Shown here in pieces: positions 33,967-42,449 of a DNA stretch of 54,770 nt. The stretch is from Betaproteobacteria bacterium RIFCSPLOWO2_12_FULL_62_58 (GTDB lineage Bacteria > Pseudomonadota > Gammaproteobacteria > Burkholderiales > SG8-41), in NCBI GenBank assembly GCA_001772005.1, contig MERI01000247.1, forward strand, positions 13,256 through 68,025. Direction: 5' to 3'. Below the pieces are notes generated by a model, which was not told the origin of the DNA, made no database searches, and was given only the letters and a program-made list of their open reading frames with translations. Each line of letters opens with the position of its first letter. The first letter of the stretch is position 1. The position numbers and the translations under genes were made by a program.

Positions 33967-35106
33967 TCACTCACTCACTCGTTCGCGCGTGTCAAGTTCA
34001 ATATAGCCTGCGCGGTACCATTGGTAAAGCCAGTGCGCGGCTTCGGCGTCGAGCGCAAGCGGGGCCGCAATCCGGCGGCGGTCGGCGAGCCTCGCCAGCA
34101 GGGGCGTGGCCGCCCGGCCGACTTGGCACCGCTCGCCGTTGATGAAAACCTGGCGGCCGCGGAACAGCATCTGCGTTTTCAGGTCGAGCTGCAGGCCGAG
34201 CCGCGCGGCGCGGCGCGCGAACGCGGCGGCCGTGAGCGGCCGCGCCGGGGGCGTGAAGAAAACGTGCGGCTTGGGCTCGGTCAGATATTGTCCGAGAAAC
34301 CGCAGAATATCGCTGGCGCGCCAGTCGATTTGGCCCAGCATGCGCCGGACCTTTTGCAGCATGCCGCCCCCGATGCGGGCCGGGTGGTGCTGCACCTGAA
34401 GCTCGGGATCGCGGTAGATGCCCTTGAGCGCAAGTTCGTCCTGCAGAAATTCCAGGAAGCGCGCGCCAAGTTCCTGGGCACCCGGTGCGCGGAATCCGAC
34501 CGAGGCGGTCAGACAGTGGTCGATTGCGATGCCGTCATGGGCGATGCGCGGCGGCAGATACAACATGTCGCCCGGAGCGAGCAGCCACTCACGCTCAGGG
34601 TGAAAATCACGCAGCACCTTGATCGGCGCATTCTCTATCAGCGCAAGATCCCGCTGGCTGCTGATGCGCCAGCGACGCGTGCCGGCGAGTTGCAGCAGGA
34701 ACACATCGTAGCTGTCAAAATGCGGGCCAACGCCGCCACCCGGAGGCGCGTAACTCACCATCACGTCATCAAGCCGCGCATAGGGGATGAAGGCGAATTC
34801 AAGCAGCAACGCCTGCGCCGCCGGCAGCATCTGATTGATCCCCTGCACCAGCAGTGTCCAGCCGCGGGCCGGCAGCCGCGCCAATTCCCGTTTCGAGAAA
34901 GGGCCGTGCGCCACCTGCCACCGGTTGCGGGTCCGCGAGACGATCCGCGACTGCACGTCGTCCCGGGCTGCAAGCGCAAACAGCGCATCGCGAGTCACCA
35001 GCTTTGCGTAGTGCGGCAGCGCCCGGCGGGCGAGCAGCGGCTTCTTTTGCCAGTGACGGCGCAGAAATGCCCGGACGGAAAGGCCGACGAGGATTTTTTG
35101 CGTCAT
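33967..35106 (-). CDS. roxA: Cupin/JmjC 2-oxoglutarate oxygenase, RoxA (YcfD)-type ribosomal protein hydroxylase
   Basis: A 379-residue Fe(II)/2-oxoglutarate oxygenase. The JmjC double-stranded beta helix carries the iron triad His129-x-Asp131 (GVGPHFDSYDVFLLQ) and His190 (LYLPPRIAHDG). The N-terminal KPLLARRALP and a C-terminal winged-helix-like region match the RoxA/YcfD layout. RoxA hydroxylates an arginine of ribosomal protein uL16. The extreme C-terminus and stop codon are formed by a TCAC microsatellite (33963-33980 on the plus strand), so repeat slippage would alter the tail. It is divergent from the peroxiredoxin gene. Confidence 0.85.
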   Translation of the reverse strand: MTQKILVGLSVRAFLRRHWQKKPLLARRALPHYAKLVTRDALFALAARDDVQSRIVSRTRNRWQVAHGPFSKRELARLPARGWTLLVQGINQMLPAAQALLLEFAFIPYARLDDVMVSYAPPGGGVGPHFDSYDVFLLQLAGTRRWRISSQRDLALIENAPIKVLRDFHPEREWLLAPGDMLYLPPRIAHDGIAIDHCLTASVGFRAPGAQELGARFLEFLQDELALKGIYRDPELQVQHHPARIGGGMLQKVRRMLGQIDWRASDILRFLGQYLTEPKPHVFFTPPARPLTAAAFARRAARLGLQLDLKTQMLFRGRQVFINGERCQVGRAATPLLARLADRRRIAAPLALDAEAAHWLYQWYRAGYIELDTRERVSE

Positions 35107-35207
35107 GGCGGGCGATTATAGCGCGCGGGAAATCGCCGACCTCGACGGCGCTTGACCGCGGCCCGCACTATTCACAAAATTCGGATAGAATCGAACCGAG
35201 GAGCGAA

Positions 35208-35696
35208 ATGGATTTGTCTATGCTGCAAACGGGTCAGCCTGCGCCGGTTTTCGACCTTCCCGACGCCGACATGAACATGGTGAGTCTTGCGAGCTTCAAG
35301 AATCACCGCCATGTCGTGCTGTACTTCTATCCCAGGGACGACAGGCCAGGCTGCACCATGGAGGCGATCGACTTCACCGATCTCGAGGGCGAGTTCAATC
35401 AACTCAAGACCGTGGTGCTCGGCGTCAGCATGGACGATTGCCTCGCTCACGGTTCGTTCCGGGACAAGCACGGCCTGTGCGTGCAGCTGCTTGCCGACGT
35501 CGACGGCGAGGTGTGCCGCCGCTACGGCGTGCTGCACGAAAAAGAAGTAGAGGGCAAACGGAAAACCGGCATCATGCGTTCGACCTTCATCATCGACCGC
35601 AAAGGCGTGCTCAAGCACGCGCTCTATGGCGTGAACCCGCGGGGCCACGCCGTCGAGGTGCTTGGCCTGGTGAAGGGGATCGCCAAATGCAAATAG
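35208..35696 (+). CDS. bcp: Peroxiredoxin, BCP type lacking the usual resolving cysteine
   Basis: A 162-residue thioredoxin-fold peroxidase. The peroxidatic Cys49 is in PRDDRPGCTMEAIDF; the position five residues on, Cys in two-cysteine BCP proteins, is Ile54, so reduction must use another cysteine or an external thiol. Other Cys are in DDCLAHGSF, GLCVQL, EVCRRY and the C-terminal AKCK. The ATG at 35208 is preceded by GAGGAGCGA. The 3' end overlaps the slyD-like gene by 10 nt, so the two are translationally coupled. Function: reduction of hydroperoxides in the cytosol. Confidence 0.88.
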   Translation: MDLSMLQTGQPAPVFDLPDADMNMVSLASFKNHRHVVLYFYPRDDRPGCTMEAIDFTDLEGEFNQLKTVVLGVSMDDCLAHGSFRDKHGLCVQLLADVDGEVCRRYGVLHEKEVEGKRKTGIMRSTFIIDRKGVLKHALYGVNPRGHAVEVLGLVKGIAKCK

Positions 35697-36166
35697 CCAA
35701 GAACGTGGTGGTGGCGCTGCACTATGAACTGTTTGATGTCGATGGCAACCTGATCGAAAAAACAGATACGCCGATCGAATATCTGCACGGCGGCTACGAC
35801 GGCATCTTCCTGCTGGTCGAGCAGGCCCTCGATAGCAAGAGCGTCGGTGACGCCTGCCGCATCAGACTCGCGCCGGACGACGCGTTCGGCGAGTACGACG
35901 CCGAGTTGGTGCACGTCGAGCCACGCAGCAAATTTCCCGGCAACCTCGAAGTCGGCATGCAGTTCGAGGGTCGAACCGATGATTCCGACGAAGTGCTGGT
36001 TTACACCGTGACCGATATTGCCGAAGACAAGGTGGTCGTCGACGGCAACCATCCTCTGGCGGGGCAGACGCTGGACTTTTCCTGCACCGTGGCCGACGTG
36101 CGGACTGCTACCGCCAAAGAGATCCAGCACGGTCACGTGCATGATGGGCATGGGCACCATCATTGA
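35687..36166 (+). CDS. slyD: FKBP-type peptidyl-prolyl isomerase, SlyD-like
   Basis: A 159-residue SlyD-family folding factor. The FKBP domain is split by the IF chaperone insertion: N-terminal VVVALHYELFDVDGNLIEKTDTPIEYLHGG, insertion LAPDDAFGEYDAELVHVEP, then HPLAGQTLDFSCTVADVRTAT. The C-terminus is a short histidine-rich tail (HGHVHDGHGHHH), the nickel-binding feature of SlyD, though shorter and without the cysteines of the E. coli protein. ATG 35687 overlaps the peroxiredoxin stop. It probably acts in prolyl isomerisation, chaperoning and nickel delivery. Confidence 0.9.
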   Translation: MQIAKNVVVALHYELFDVDGNLIEKTDTPIEYLHGGYDGIFLLVEQALDSKSVGDACRIRLAPDDAFGEYDAELVHVEPRSKFPGNLEVGMQFEGRTDDSDEVLVYTVTDIAEDKVVVDGNHPLAGQTLDFSCTVADVRTATAKEIQHGHVHDGHGHHH

Positions 36167-36167
36167 G

Positions 36168-36255
36168 ATAACGATGAACGAGGAACGCGAAACGATGAAG
36201 TAAACCTCCTGCTTCATTCTCTTGTTCATCACTCATCATTCATCGTTCATCGTTT
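36168..36255. repeat. Low-complexity intergenic inverted repeat (GATGAACGA type)
   Basis: Left arm with GATGAACGAGGAACGCGAAA-like units (36172-36200) and right arm CATTCATCGTTCATCGTTTC (36237-36256) pair imperfectly between the converging slyD-like and metallophosphoesterase genes. It may serve as a transcription stop or RNA-stabilising hairpin. Third member of the same architectural class in this window. Confidence 0.65.
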
Positions 36256-36258
36256 CTC

Positions 36259-37173
36259 TCAGCTTCCCGGCGTCACTTCAAACTTCACGTTTCCCGCGTT
36301 CTCGCGCACCCTTACCCGCACCCAGTTCACGCTCGGGCTGCCGAATACCTCGATGCGGATGAAGTTGGCGAGCGGACGGCGCGTGTCCGGGTGCAGGAGC
36401 GGGCGGTCGACGCGGAAACGGTGGGTGTCACCGTGGATCAACACCACTTCACCGGGGAAATCCGTGGTTTCGCCGACCAGCGTCTCGAGCAACGGCACAT
36501 AACCGTGTCGCCGCGCGCCCGCCGCCGCCCATGGATTGGCCTGCATCAGCAGCACTACACCGGCGAGTTGTTGCTCGCGCGCGAGGCGGAACGATTGCCT
36601 GATCCAGTCGCGCACGGCCGCATCGCGGGCGCGGAATTCCGCGCGGTCGCGCGTGAAGTTGTTGTCGCCACCCGGCACATTAAGCGTCGCGAACAGGATG
36701 CCGCCGTGCACCCAGCGTGCGTGTTCCCGGTAAGGATGCGCTCTCTTCGCCTCCGTTTGGCGCGCTAATGCGAGGCGGCGCTGGCCGAGGCTCGCGGCCT
36801 CCGCAAAGAACAACTCACGCAATTTCCGCAGGCGCTCCAGGGGACGGTAGCCGCCGGCCGCGTTCCGCCAACAGTCGGTCCAGTCATTGTCGCCGGGAAC
36901 GAAAACGAACGGGTGGCGCGACAGCTCGAACCATTGCTTGCGCTGCAGAAACACTTCGTCGCTGCAGGCGCTGTGCCCATTCTTGAAATCGCCGACGTGT
37001 ACCACGAATGCGAGCGGCTCGCGGTTGAGTTCGGCCATCATGGCGATAAAGCCCGTTTCTTCCTCCGCCGTATAGGGCGTATCGCCGAGCGCGGCGAAGG
37101 TGAAATCGGCGGCGAAAACGCTGCAACACAATGCGGTCCATAGCGCCGCGCCGCCGATTAACCTAAAAATCAT
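36259..37173 (-). CDS. Secreted metallophosphoesterase
   Basis: A 304-residue calcineurin-like phosphoesterase with a Sec signal peptide (LIGGAALWTALCCSVFAA). Dinuclear-metal motifs are visible: GDTPY at the first strand, VVHVGDFK (GD), FVPGDNDW (GDN[DE]) and the late LIHGDTHRF (GDTH). There is no lipobox or membrane anchor, so it should be periplasmic. The substrate is unknown. The gene runs convergently to slyD and its start abuts the MITE-like element at 37184-37474 that fills the gap to mutS. Confidence 0.85.
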   Translation of the reverse strand: MIFRLIGGAALWTALCCSVFAADFTFAALGDTPYTAEEETGFIAMMAELNREPLAFVVHVGDFKNGHSACSDEVFLQRKQWFELSRHPFVFVPGDNDWTDCWRNAAGGYRPLERLRKLRELFFAEAASLGQRRLALARQTEAKRAHPYREHARWVHGGILFATLNVPGGDNNFTRDRAEFRARDAAVRDWIRQSFRLAREQQLAGVVLLMQANPWAAAGARRHGYVPLLETLVGETTDFPGEVVLIHGDTHRFRVDRPLLHPDTRRPLANFIRIEVFGSPSVNWVRVRVRENAGNVKFEVTPGS

Positions 37174-37183
37174 TTCAATGAAA

Positions 37184-37474
37184 CCGCAGATAAACGCGGA
37201 TATACGCAGATAAGATCAATCAGGAAGACCAGTCATCCGCTTTACATTGCCAAGCGAGGACTCAAACGAAATAAGGGCCTCAACTAGTTTGGGCGACTCT
37301 CTGGCAATCCATCCTTTGATTGTAATCCGTCGATGGGAGGACGGACTGAAATCGAGATAGAACGAGATCATTAGAGTGCGGTGGAGAAAACCGGGTAAGA
37401 AGTATTGCGAAGTTATTGTATGTTAAAGATTGTGGATTTGGTTTTCATCGGCTAATGGGTGCGTTTATCTGCGG
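37184..37474. mobile_element. MITE-like element with 14-bp perfect terminal inverted repeats
   Basis: The 314-bp gap between mutS and the metallophosphoesterase is bounded by CCGCAGATAAACGC (37184-37197) and its exact reverse complement GCGTTTATCTGCGG (37461-37474). Inside the left end the CGCAGATAA motif recurs (37206-37214). The interior is AT-richer than the surroundings and has no ORF with homology. A non-coding 291-bp segment with perfect terminal inverted repeats is the layout of a miniature inverted-repeat transposable element; no target duplication was identified. Confidence 0.6.
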
Positions 37475-37487
37475 CTGATCCTGTCTT

Positions 37488-40118
37488 TCAATCATCCAGT
37501 TGTCGGCGCAGGCGGTAGAGGAGATCGAGCGCCTCCTTCGGGCTCAACGCATCGGGGTTGGTGTCGCGCAGCAACCGCATCGCTGCGTGATCTTCGACCG
37601 CGGTTGCGTCCGGCGCAGCGGAAGCCGTGGCGGCGAACAGGTCACGCTGCGGTCCCGGAGTCAATCCGTGTTCCTCCAGGAGCGCGAGATTCCTGCGCGC
37701 CGCGCGGATCACGGCCGCCGGCACGCCGGCAAGCTGAGCGACCTGCAGGCCGTAGCTCTGGTTGGCCGGACCTTCTTCGACGCTGTGCAGGAACACGATG
37801 CGATCCTTGTGCTCGACCGCGTCGAGATGGACGTTGACGACCTGACGGAATTCCTCCGCCAGCCGCGTAAGCTCGAAGTAGTGCGTGGCAAACAGTGTCA
37901 GGCTCTTGTTTTTCTCGACCAGGTGGCGCGCGATCGCCCACGCCAGCGCCAGCCCGTCGAACGTGGAAGTGCCGCGTCCGATTTCATCCATCAGCACCAG
38001 GCTCTCGGCTGTAGCGTGATGCAGGATGTAGGCGGCCTCGGTCATTTCCACCATGAAGGTCGAGCGCCCGCCGGCAAGATCGTCGGCGGCGCCGATGCGG
38101 GTGTAGATCTGGTCGATCGGACCGAGGCGCGCGCGCTTGGCCGGCACGAACGAGCCGCAGCAGGCGAGCAGCGCGATCAGCGCGACCTGGCGCATGTAAG
38201 TGGATTTGCCGCCCATGTTGGGGCCGGTGACCAGCAGCATCTGGCGCGCGCTCGAGAGCTGCGCATCGTTGGCGATGAAATGCTCGACCTGGCCTTCCAC
38301 CACGGGGTGTCTGCCGGCTTCGACCTCGATCAGCGGCTCATCGGCGAACTCGGGGCTCGCCCAATCGAGCACCGCAGCGCGTTCGGCGAAGGTCGCCAAC
38401 ATGTCGAGTTCGGCGAGCGCAGCGGCTGCGCGCTGCAATTGAGGGATGTGCGCCGCGAGATCGTCAAGCAGCTTCTCGTAGAGGAATTTCTCGCGCGCGA
38501 GCGCCCGCTCCTGAGCGGAAAGTGCCTTGTCTTCAAACGTTTTCAATTCGGGCGTAATGTAGCGCTCGGCATTTTTCAGCGTTTGGCGGCGGCGGTAGTC
38601 GTCCGGTACCCTGTCGGCCTGGGCGCGCGTGACCTCGATGTAAAAACCGTGCACCCGGTTGTATTCGACCTTGAGATTGGGAATCCCGGTGCGGCTTTTT
38701 TCCCGCGCCTCGAGTTCCATCAGGAACGCCCCGCAGTTCGTCTGAATCGCGCGCAGCTCGTCAAGCTCGGCATCAAAGCCGTCGGCGATCACGCCGCCTT
38801 CGCGCAGCACCGCCGCCGGCTCCGGCCTGATCGCCGCCGAGAGCAGCGCGGTGAGGTCGTCCTGCGGCGCGAGCGCGGCAGCAAGTGCGGCAAGCCGCGG
38901 AGTAAGTGCCGTGGCAACGACGGCGGTAAGTTCCGGAAGACTTGCGAGCGTATCGCGCAGTCCGGACAGATCGCGCGGGCGCGCCGACTTCAGTGCGATG
39001 CGCGCGGTGATGCGCTCGACATCGACGCAAGTTCTGAGGATCTCGTGCAGCGCCGAATAAATGCCGCGGCCAGTATCGCCCATAACCGCCGCGACCGCGG
39101 CGAGCCGCAATTCCAGCACTTCGCGGTCGCGCAGCGGATGATGCAGGGCGTGGCGCAGCAGCCGGCTGCCCATGCCGGTGGCGCAGGTGTCGAGCAGCGA
39201 GAGCAGCGTCGGCGCCGCTTCGCCGCGGATCGTCTCGGAAATTTCAAGGTTGCGGCGGGTGGCCGGGTCCATGCGCACGAAGGCGCGTTCCTGCTCCACC
39301 GTGAGCGACTTGACGTGCACGATCGTCGTGCCCTGCGTTGATCTTGCGTACTCGAGGAGTGCGCCGGCGGCGGCGACCGCAGAGGTCAGGCCGGCGGCGC
39401 CAAATCCCGACAGATCCAGCGTTTCGAACTGTCTGCACAAATTACGGCGCGCGGCGTCGAAATCAAAATACCATGGCGGCAACCGCTTGACGGCGGCATC
39501 GCCGTTGGCGAGCTGCGGCAATTCCGCCGCATCGGCGACCAATATCTCTGAAGGGCGCAGCCGTTCGAGTTCATTGGCGAGGTCCGCGACGACAATTTCC
39601 ATCACAGCGAACCGGCCAGAGGCGAGCGACAGCCAGGCGAGTCCCACCGTGGCGCGGTGGACGTGGAGCGCGAGCAGCAGATTGTCGCGCTTGTCGTCGA
39701 GCAGCGCCGAATCGGTGAGCGTGCCGGGTGTGACGATGCGCGTGACCTGGCGCTCGACCGGGCCTTTGGACGTGTTGGGATCGCCGATCTGCTCGCAGAT
39801 CGCGACGGATTCGCCGAGCCTGACGAGCTTCGCGAGGTACTGATCGACCGCGTGGTATGGCACGCCGGCCATCCTGATCGCTTCGCCGGCGGAGGCGCCG
39901 CGCGTGGTCAGCGTGATGTCGAGCAAGCGCGCGGCGCGCTCGGCGTCGTCGTAGAACATCTCGTAGAAATCCCCCATCCGGTAGAACAGCAGCATGTCCG
40001 GATGCTGCGCCTTGATGCGCAGGTACTGCTGCATCATCGGGGTGTGTCGGGAAATTTCGGGCGCGCCAGGTCCCTTGTCCGACTTTTCGTTTTGCGGTAT
40101 AACTCCCTGTTGTTCCAA
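37488..40118 (-). CDS. mutS: DNA mismatch repair protein MutS
   Basis: Mismatch-recognition ATPase, 876 residues, full length. The mismatch-wedging Phe/Glu motif FYEMF is at residues 51-55. The ATPase has Walker [14 protein letters not shown] (about residue 632), Walker [21 protein letters not shown] and the FATHYFELT switch. The C-terminal tail ([16 protein letters not shown]) is the usual tetramerisation helix. The start is uncertain: a TTG at 40118 gives this length, whereas ATG 40037 ([10 protein letters not shown]) would drop 27 residues; family proteins start a few residues before MMQQY, so an early start is likely. The integrase gene of the adjacent island is divergent from it. Confidence 0.96.
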   Translation of the reverse strand: MEQQGVIPQNEKSDKGPGAPEISRHTPMMQQYLRIKAQHPDMLLFYRMGDFYEMFYDDAERAARLLDITLTTRGASAGEAIRMAGVPYHAVDQYLAKLVRLGESVAICEQIGDPNTSKGPVERQVTRIVTPGTLTDSALLDDKRDNLLLALHVHRATVGLAWLSLASGRFAVMEIVVADLANELERLRPSEILVADAAELPQLANGDAAVKRLPPWYFDFDAARRNLCRQFETLDLSGFGAAGLTSAVAAAGALLEYARSTQGTTIVHVKSLTVEQERAFVRMDPATRRNLEISETIRGEAAPTLLSLLDTCATGMGSRLLRHALHHPLRDREVLELRLAAVAAVMGDTGRGIYSALHEILRTCVDVERITARIALKSARPRDLSGLRDTLASLPELTAVVATALTPRLAALAAALAPQDDLTALLSAAIRPEPAAVLREGGVIADGFDAELDELRAIQTNCGAFLMELEAREKSRTGIPNLKVEYNRVHGFYIEVTRAQADRVPDDYRRRQTLKNAERYITPELKTFEDKALSAQERALAREKFLYEKLLDDLAAHIPQLQRAAAALAELDMLATFAERAAVLDWASPEFADEPLIEVEAGRHPVVEGQVEHFIANDAQLSSARQMLLVTGPNMGGKSTYMRQVALIALLACCGSFVPAKRARLGPIDQIYTRIGAADDLAGGRSTFMVEMTEAAYILHHATAESLVLMDEIGRGTSTFDGLALAWAIARHLVEKNKSLTLFATHYFELTRLAEEFRQVVNVHLDAVEHKDRIVFLHSVEEGPANQSYGLQVAQLAGVPAAVIRAARRNLALLEEHGLTPGPQRDLFAATASAAPDATAVEDHAAMRLLRDTNPDALSPKEALDLLYRLRRQLDD

Positions 40119-40232
40119 GAGAAATAAGCCTTAGATCGTGGTTCTTCTGTTCAAGATTGGGCAAGTCTTTGCAAGTCCTTGCCCGCCAATTCAGTGTAGG
40201 TGCCGGTATAGATCGACCTTTCGAGAGGATGC

Positions 40233-41090
40233 ATGGCGCGCAAACCTACACTGAAAACCCCGCAGCCTCTGACCGCCGCGATTATCGCGTACATGAAGCC
40301 GGGCGAGGAGCGCGGTGACGCGCAGTGTGCCGGATTGCGCGTGCGCTGTCTGGCTTCAGGGCAGAAGGTCTTCTTCTATCGCTACCGCGCCCGCGATGGC
40401 GCGCTGCGGGAGATCAGACTGGGCCAAGTCGGACCGCTGACGCTCGCCAAGGCGCGTGACGCCGCTTTAAGGAAGCGGCTGGAGCGGGACCAGGGTAAAG
40501 ACCCTCAGCTCGAAAAGCGAAAGCAGAAAGTGGAGGCGACGCGCGAGCGGGTCGCGCAGCGCCAGGCGGCCTATACGCTCGAGGATCTGGTCAACGAATA
40601 TATCGAGGAAGCGCTCAAGGGCCAGAAGCGCGGCGCCGAGAGCGCCCGGATACTGCGGCAGGACCTGCTGCCAGTGCTTGGCCACCGGCCGGCGCTGCAG
40701 ATCACGCGGCGCGAGCTGCAGGACGAGGTAATCCGGCCGAGGATGGCGAAGGCGCCGCGGGTGGCGACGCAGCTCCTGTCCCGGATCAGGTGCGCCTACG
40801 CTCACGCGATTGAGCAGGGACGGCTGCCCGATGATTTCATCTCCCCGACGATCGGCATCAAAGGGGCGCCGCAGGTGCGCAGGCGGCGTGCTCTGACGGA
40901 CGCCGAGCTCGCGACCCTCATGAAGTGGCTGCCCCACAGCCCCTACAGCCGCACCGTGCGCGAGGCGCTGTCGCTGGTGCTGCTCACCGGCTGCCGTTCA
41001 GGAGAGGTGATTGCCGCGCTCTGGCGCGACATAGATCTTGAGCGCGGCGTGTGGACGATCCGCGAGACGAAGAACGGCGATGGATGGGTC
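40233..41090 (+). pseudogene. Tyrosine integrase (P4-like), C-terminally truncated
   Basis: The N-terminal 285 or so residues of a phage/island integrase. There is a DUF4102-type N-terminal domain (CAGLRVRCLASGQKVFFYRYR, EIRLGQVGPLTLAKARDAA), the SAM-like core-binding domain (YTLEDLVNEYIEEALKGQKRG) and the start of the catalytic domain with the first catalytic arginine in LTGCRSGEVIAALWRDID. Homology ends after TIRETKNGD; the HxLR box and tyrosine are absent and the frame continues into unrelated sequence. It sits at the mutS-proximal edge of the 13-kb accessory region, the usual place for the integrase of a genomic island, so the island is probably immobile. Confidence 0.85.
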
Positions 41091-41133
41091 CAAAGGTGTC
41101 CTAAAAGTCCCCTTGAATACCTGGAGGGGGGAT

Positions 41134-41694
41134 ATGAGACTGATGTGTTTTCTCGGCCTTTGCCTGTTAGTTTTTGCGCCGACCCAAGACGCTCACGGGC
41201 AAGATGACCAGCGCCACGAAATCATAAGTAAGAAGAAGATATTTTCGGCCTATTTTAAGGGCGCCACGGCGGATGTCGGAGCGATCAACTTTGCAAGAGA
41301 CCCAGCGGAAGTTGAAACGGCATCAGTGAGGCTGGTTCAGAAAACGGACTATACCTTCAACCTCCTGCAGCAGAATCAGTTGCTGGACATGAAGCTGCAA
41401 GCCTACAAGCATAGCTGGCTCGATCTAAAACCTGACCTCTCGAAAAATCCCACCGACCCGATGACGCGTGCAAAGTTTCAAGTGTTCTTCAAGAATTTCG
41501 CCTCAGCCACCGATGGAACCAATTGCACCTTCGTTGTAAGCGCATCACAAGGTGAGGGGGCATTGGTAATGTACGCGAAGGCACAGGATGTGGACACGGG
41601 AAGGCAATATAGGGAATTGGGTATGGTCGTAGTTACTCTCGATCGTCGATCTTCCTTAACCACTGGCTGGTCGCGCGCACCGGCGAAGAGGTAG
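41134..41694 (+). CDS. Secreted hypothetical protein
   Basis: A 186-residue protein that starts at ATG 41134 after a strong GGAGGGGGG site. It has a Sec signal peptide (MRLMCFLGLCLLVFAPTQDAHG) and a mature chain without recognised domain: IFSAYFKGATADVGAINFARDP, YTFNLLQQNQLLDMKLQAYKHSWLDLKP and a possible beta strand region TNCTFVVSASQGEGALVMYAKAQD. It lies immediately downstream of the integrase break point and its end overlaps the 3' end of the minus-strand DUF429-like gene by 62 nt. Base composition is lower in GC than its neighbours, which fits recent insertion. Confidence 0.7.
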   Translation: MRLMCFLGLCLLVFAPTQDAHGQDDQRHEIISKKKIFSAYFKGATADVGAINFARDPAEVETASVRLVQKTDYTFNLLQQNQLLDMKLQAYKHSWLDLKPDLSKNPTDPMTRAKFQVFFKNFASATDGTNCTFVVSASQGEGALVMYAKAQDVDTGRQYRELGMVVVTLDRRSSLTTGWSRAPAKR

Positions 41695-42449
41695 TGAGCG
41701 GCGGGTCGAAGTACCGTCCTAGCACGCCGCGCGCCGCGGATTCAGCAAGCCAGCGAGAAACCGCATAGGCATCGTGCTGATCCGTCGTGCGCTTCTCGCG
41801 CGGATAGCGATTGCGAAAGATGGACGGATAGACTTCGGCGATCACCGCCTTGCCTTCGGCTGGCGTCCAGCCGTCGAACGGCCGGATGTGCACGCGCCCG
41901 CCCACGGCTTCGCGGATGCGCTTGAGCCATGGAATACCCGCGTGCGTGGACTTCGCGACTTGGCCTTGCACGTCAAAGTGGAACACGCTCCTTGCCGAGG
42001 AAGTCCAACGCTCGCACAGCCGGAATTCTGTTGCACGGCCCGTGCGCGCGCCCGGCGGTGGTCCGCCCCTTCGCGCGAGCGCGCCGTCGCGCACGAAATC
42101 CACATAGACGTGATCTCCATCCGTCGGCCAGTAATGAATAAAGTTGTCCAGGAACTGCGGCCATGACTTCAACCTGTGCCGCTTGAAGTAGCCGACGGGA
42201 AATGAGAAGCCATGATCGATGCCGGCGACGTTGCGCACACCCTTACGGGCGAGATCCATCAGGTAGGCGGCGATCTCGGCGGGCGTCCAGTTGCACGGCA
42301 TATTGTTGTTCGACGGTGCGGGCGAAAACTGCCGTTCAGGACTGCCCACCGGGCTTCGCGGCATACACCTGCAGCTCCTTGAGGCGGCACGTGGGCGTGC
42401 GCGCGCCGGAGTAGTCGATGCCGATGAAAAGATCGAATTCGCTGCTCAC
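41633..42449 (-). pseudogene. DUF429-like (RNase H-fold) protein with a frameshift
   Basis: The N-terminus starts at GTG 42449, which overlaps the fic stop, and reads SSEFDLFIGIDYSGARTPTCRLKELQVYAAKPG before a TGA near 42338. A second frame (open from 42364) continues in register with NWTPAEIAAYLMDLARKGVRNVAGIDHGFSFP, KRIREAVGGRVHIRPFDGWTP and DQHDAYAVSRWLAE. Together they form one protein of about 270 residues with the acidic RNase-H-like motifs IGIDYSGA, GIDHGFSFP and DQHDAYA. A one-base frame change near 42340-42360 splits it. It is either a pseudogene or a base-call error. The GTGA overlap with fic suggests coupled function. Confidence 0.7.
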
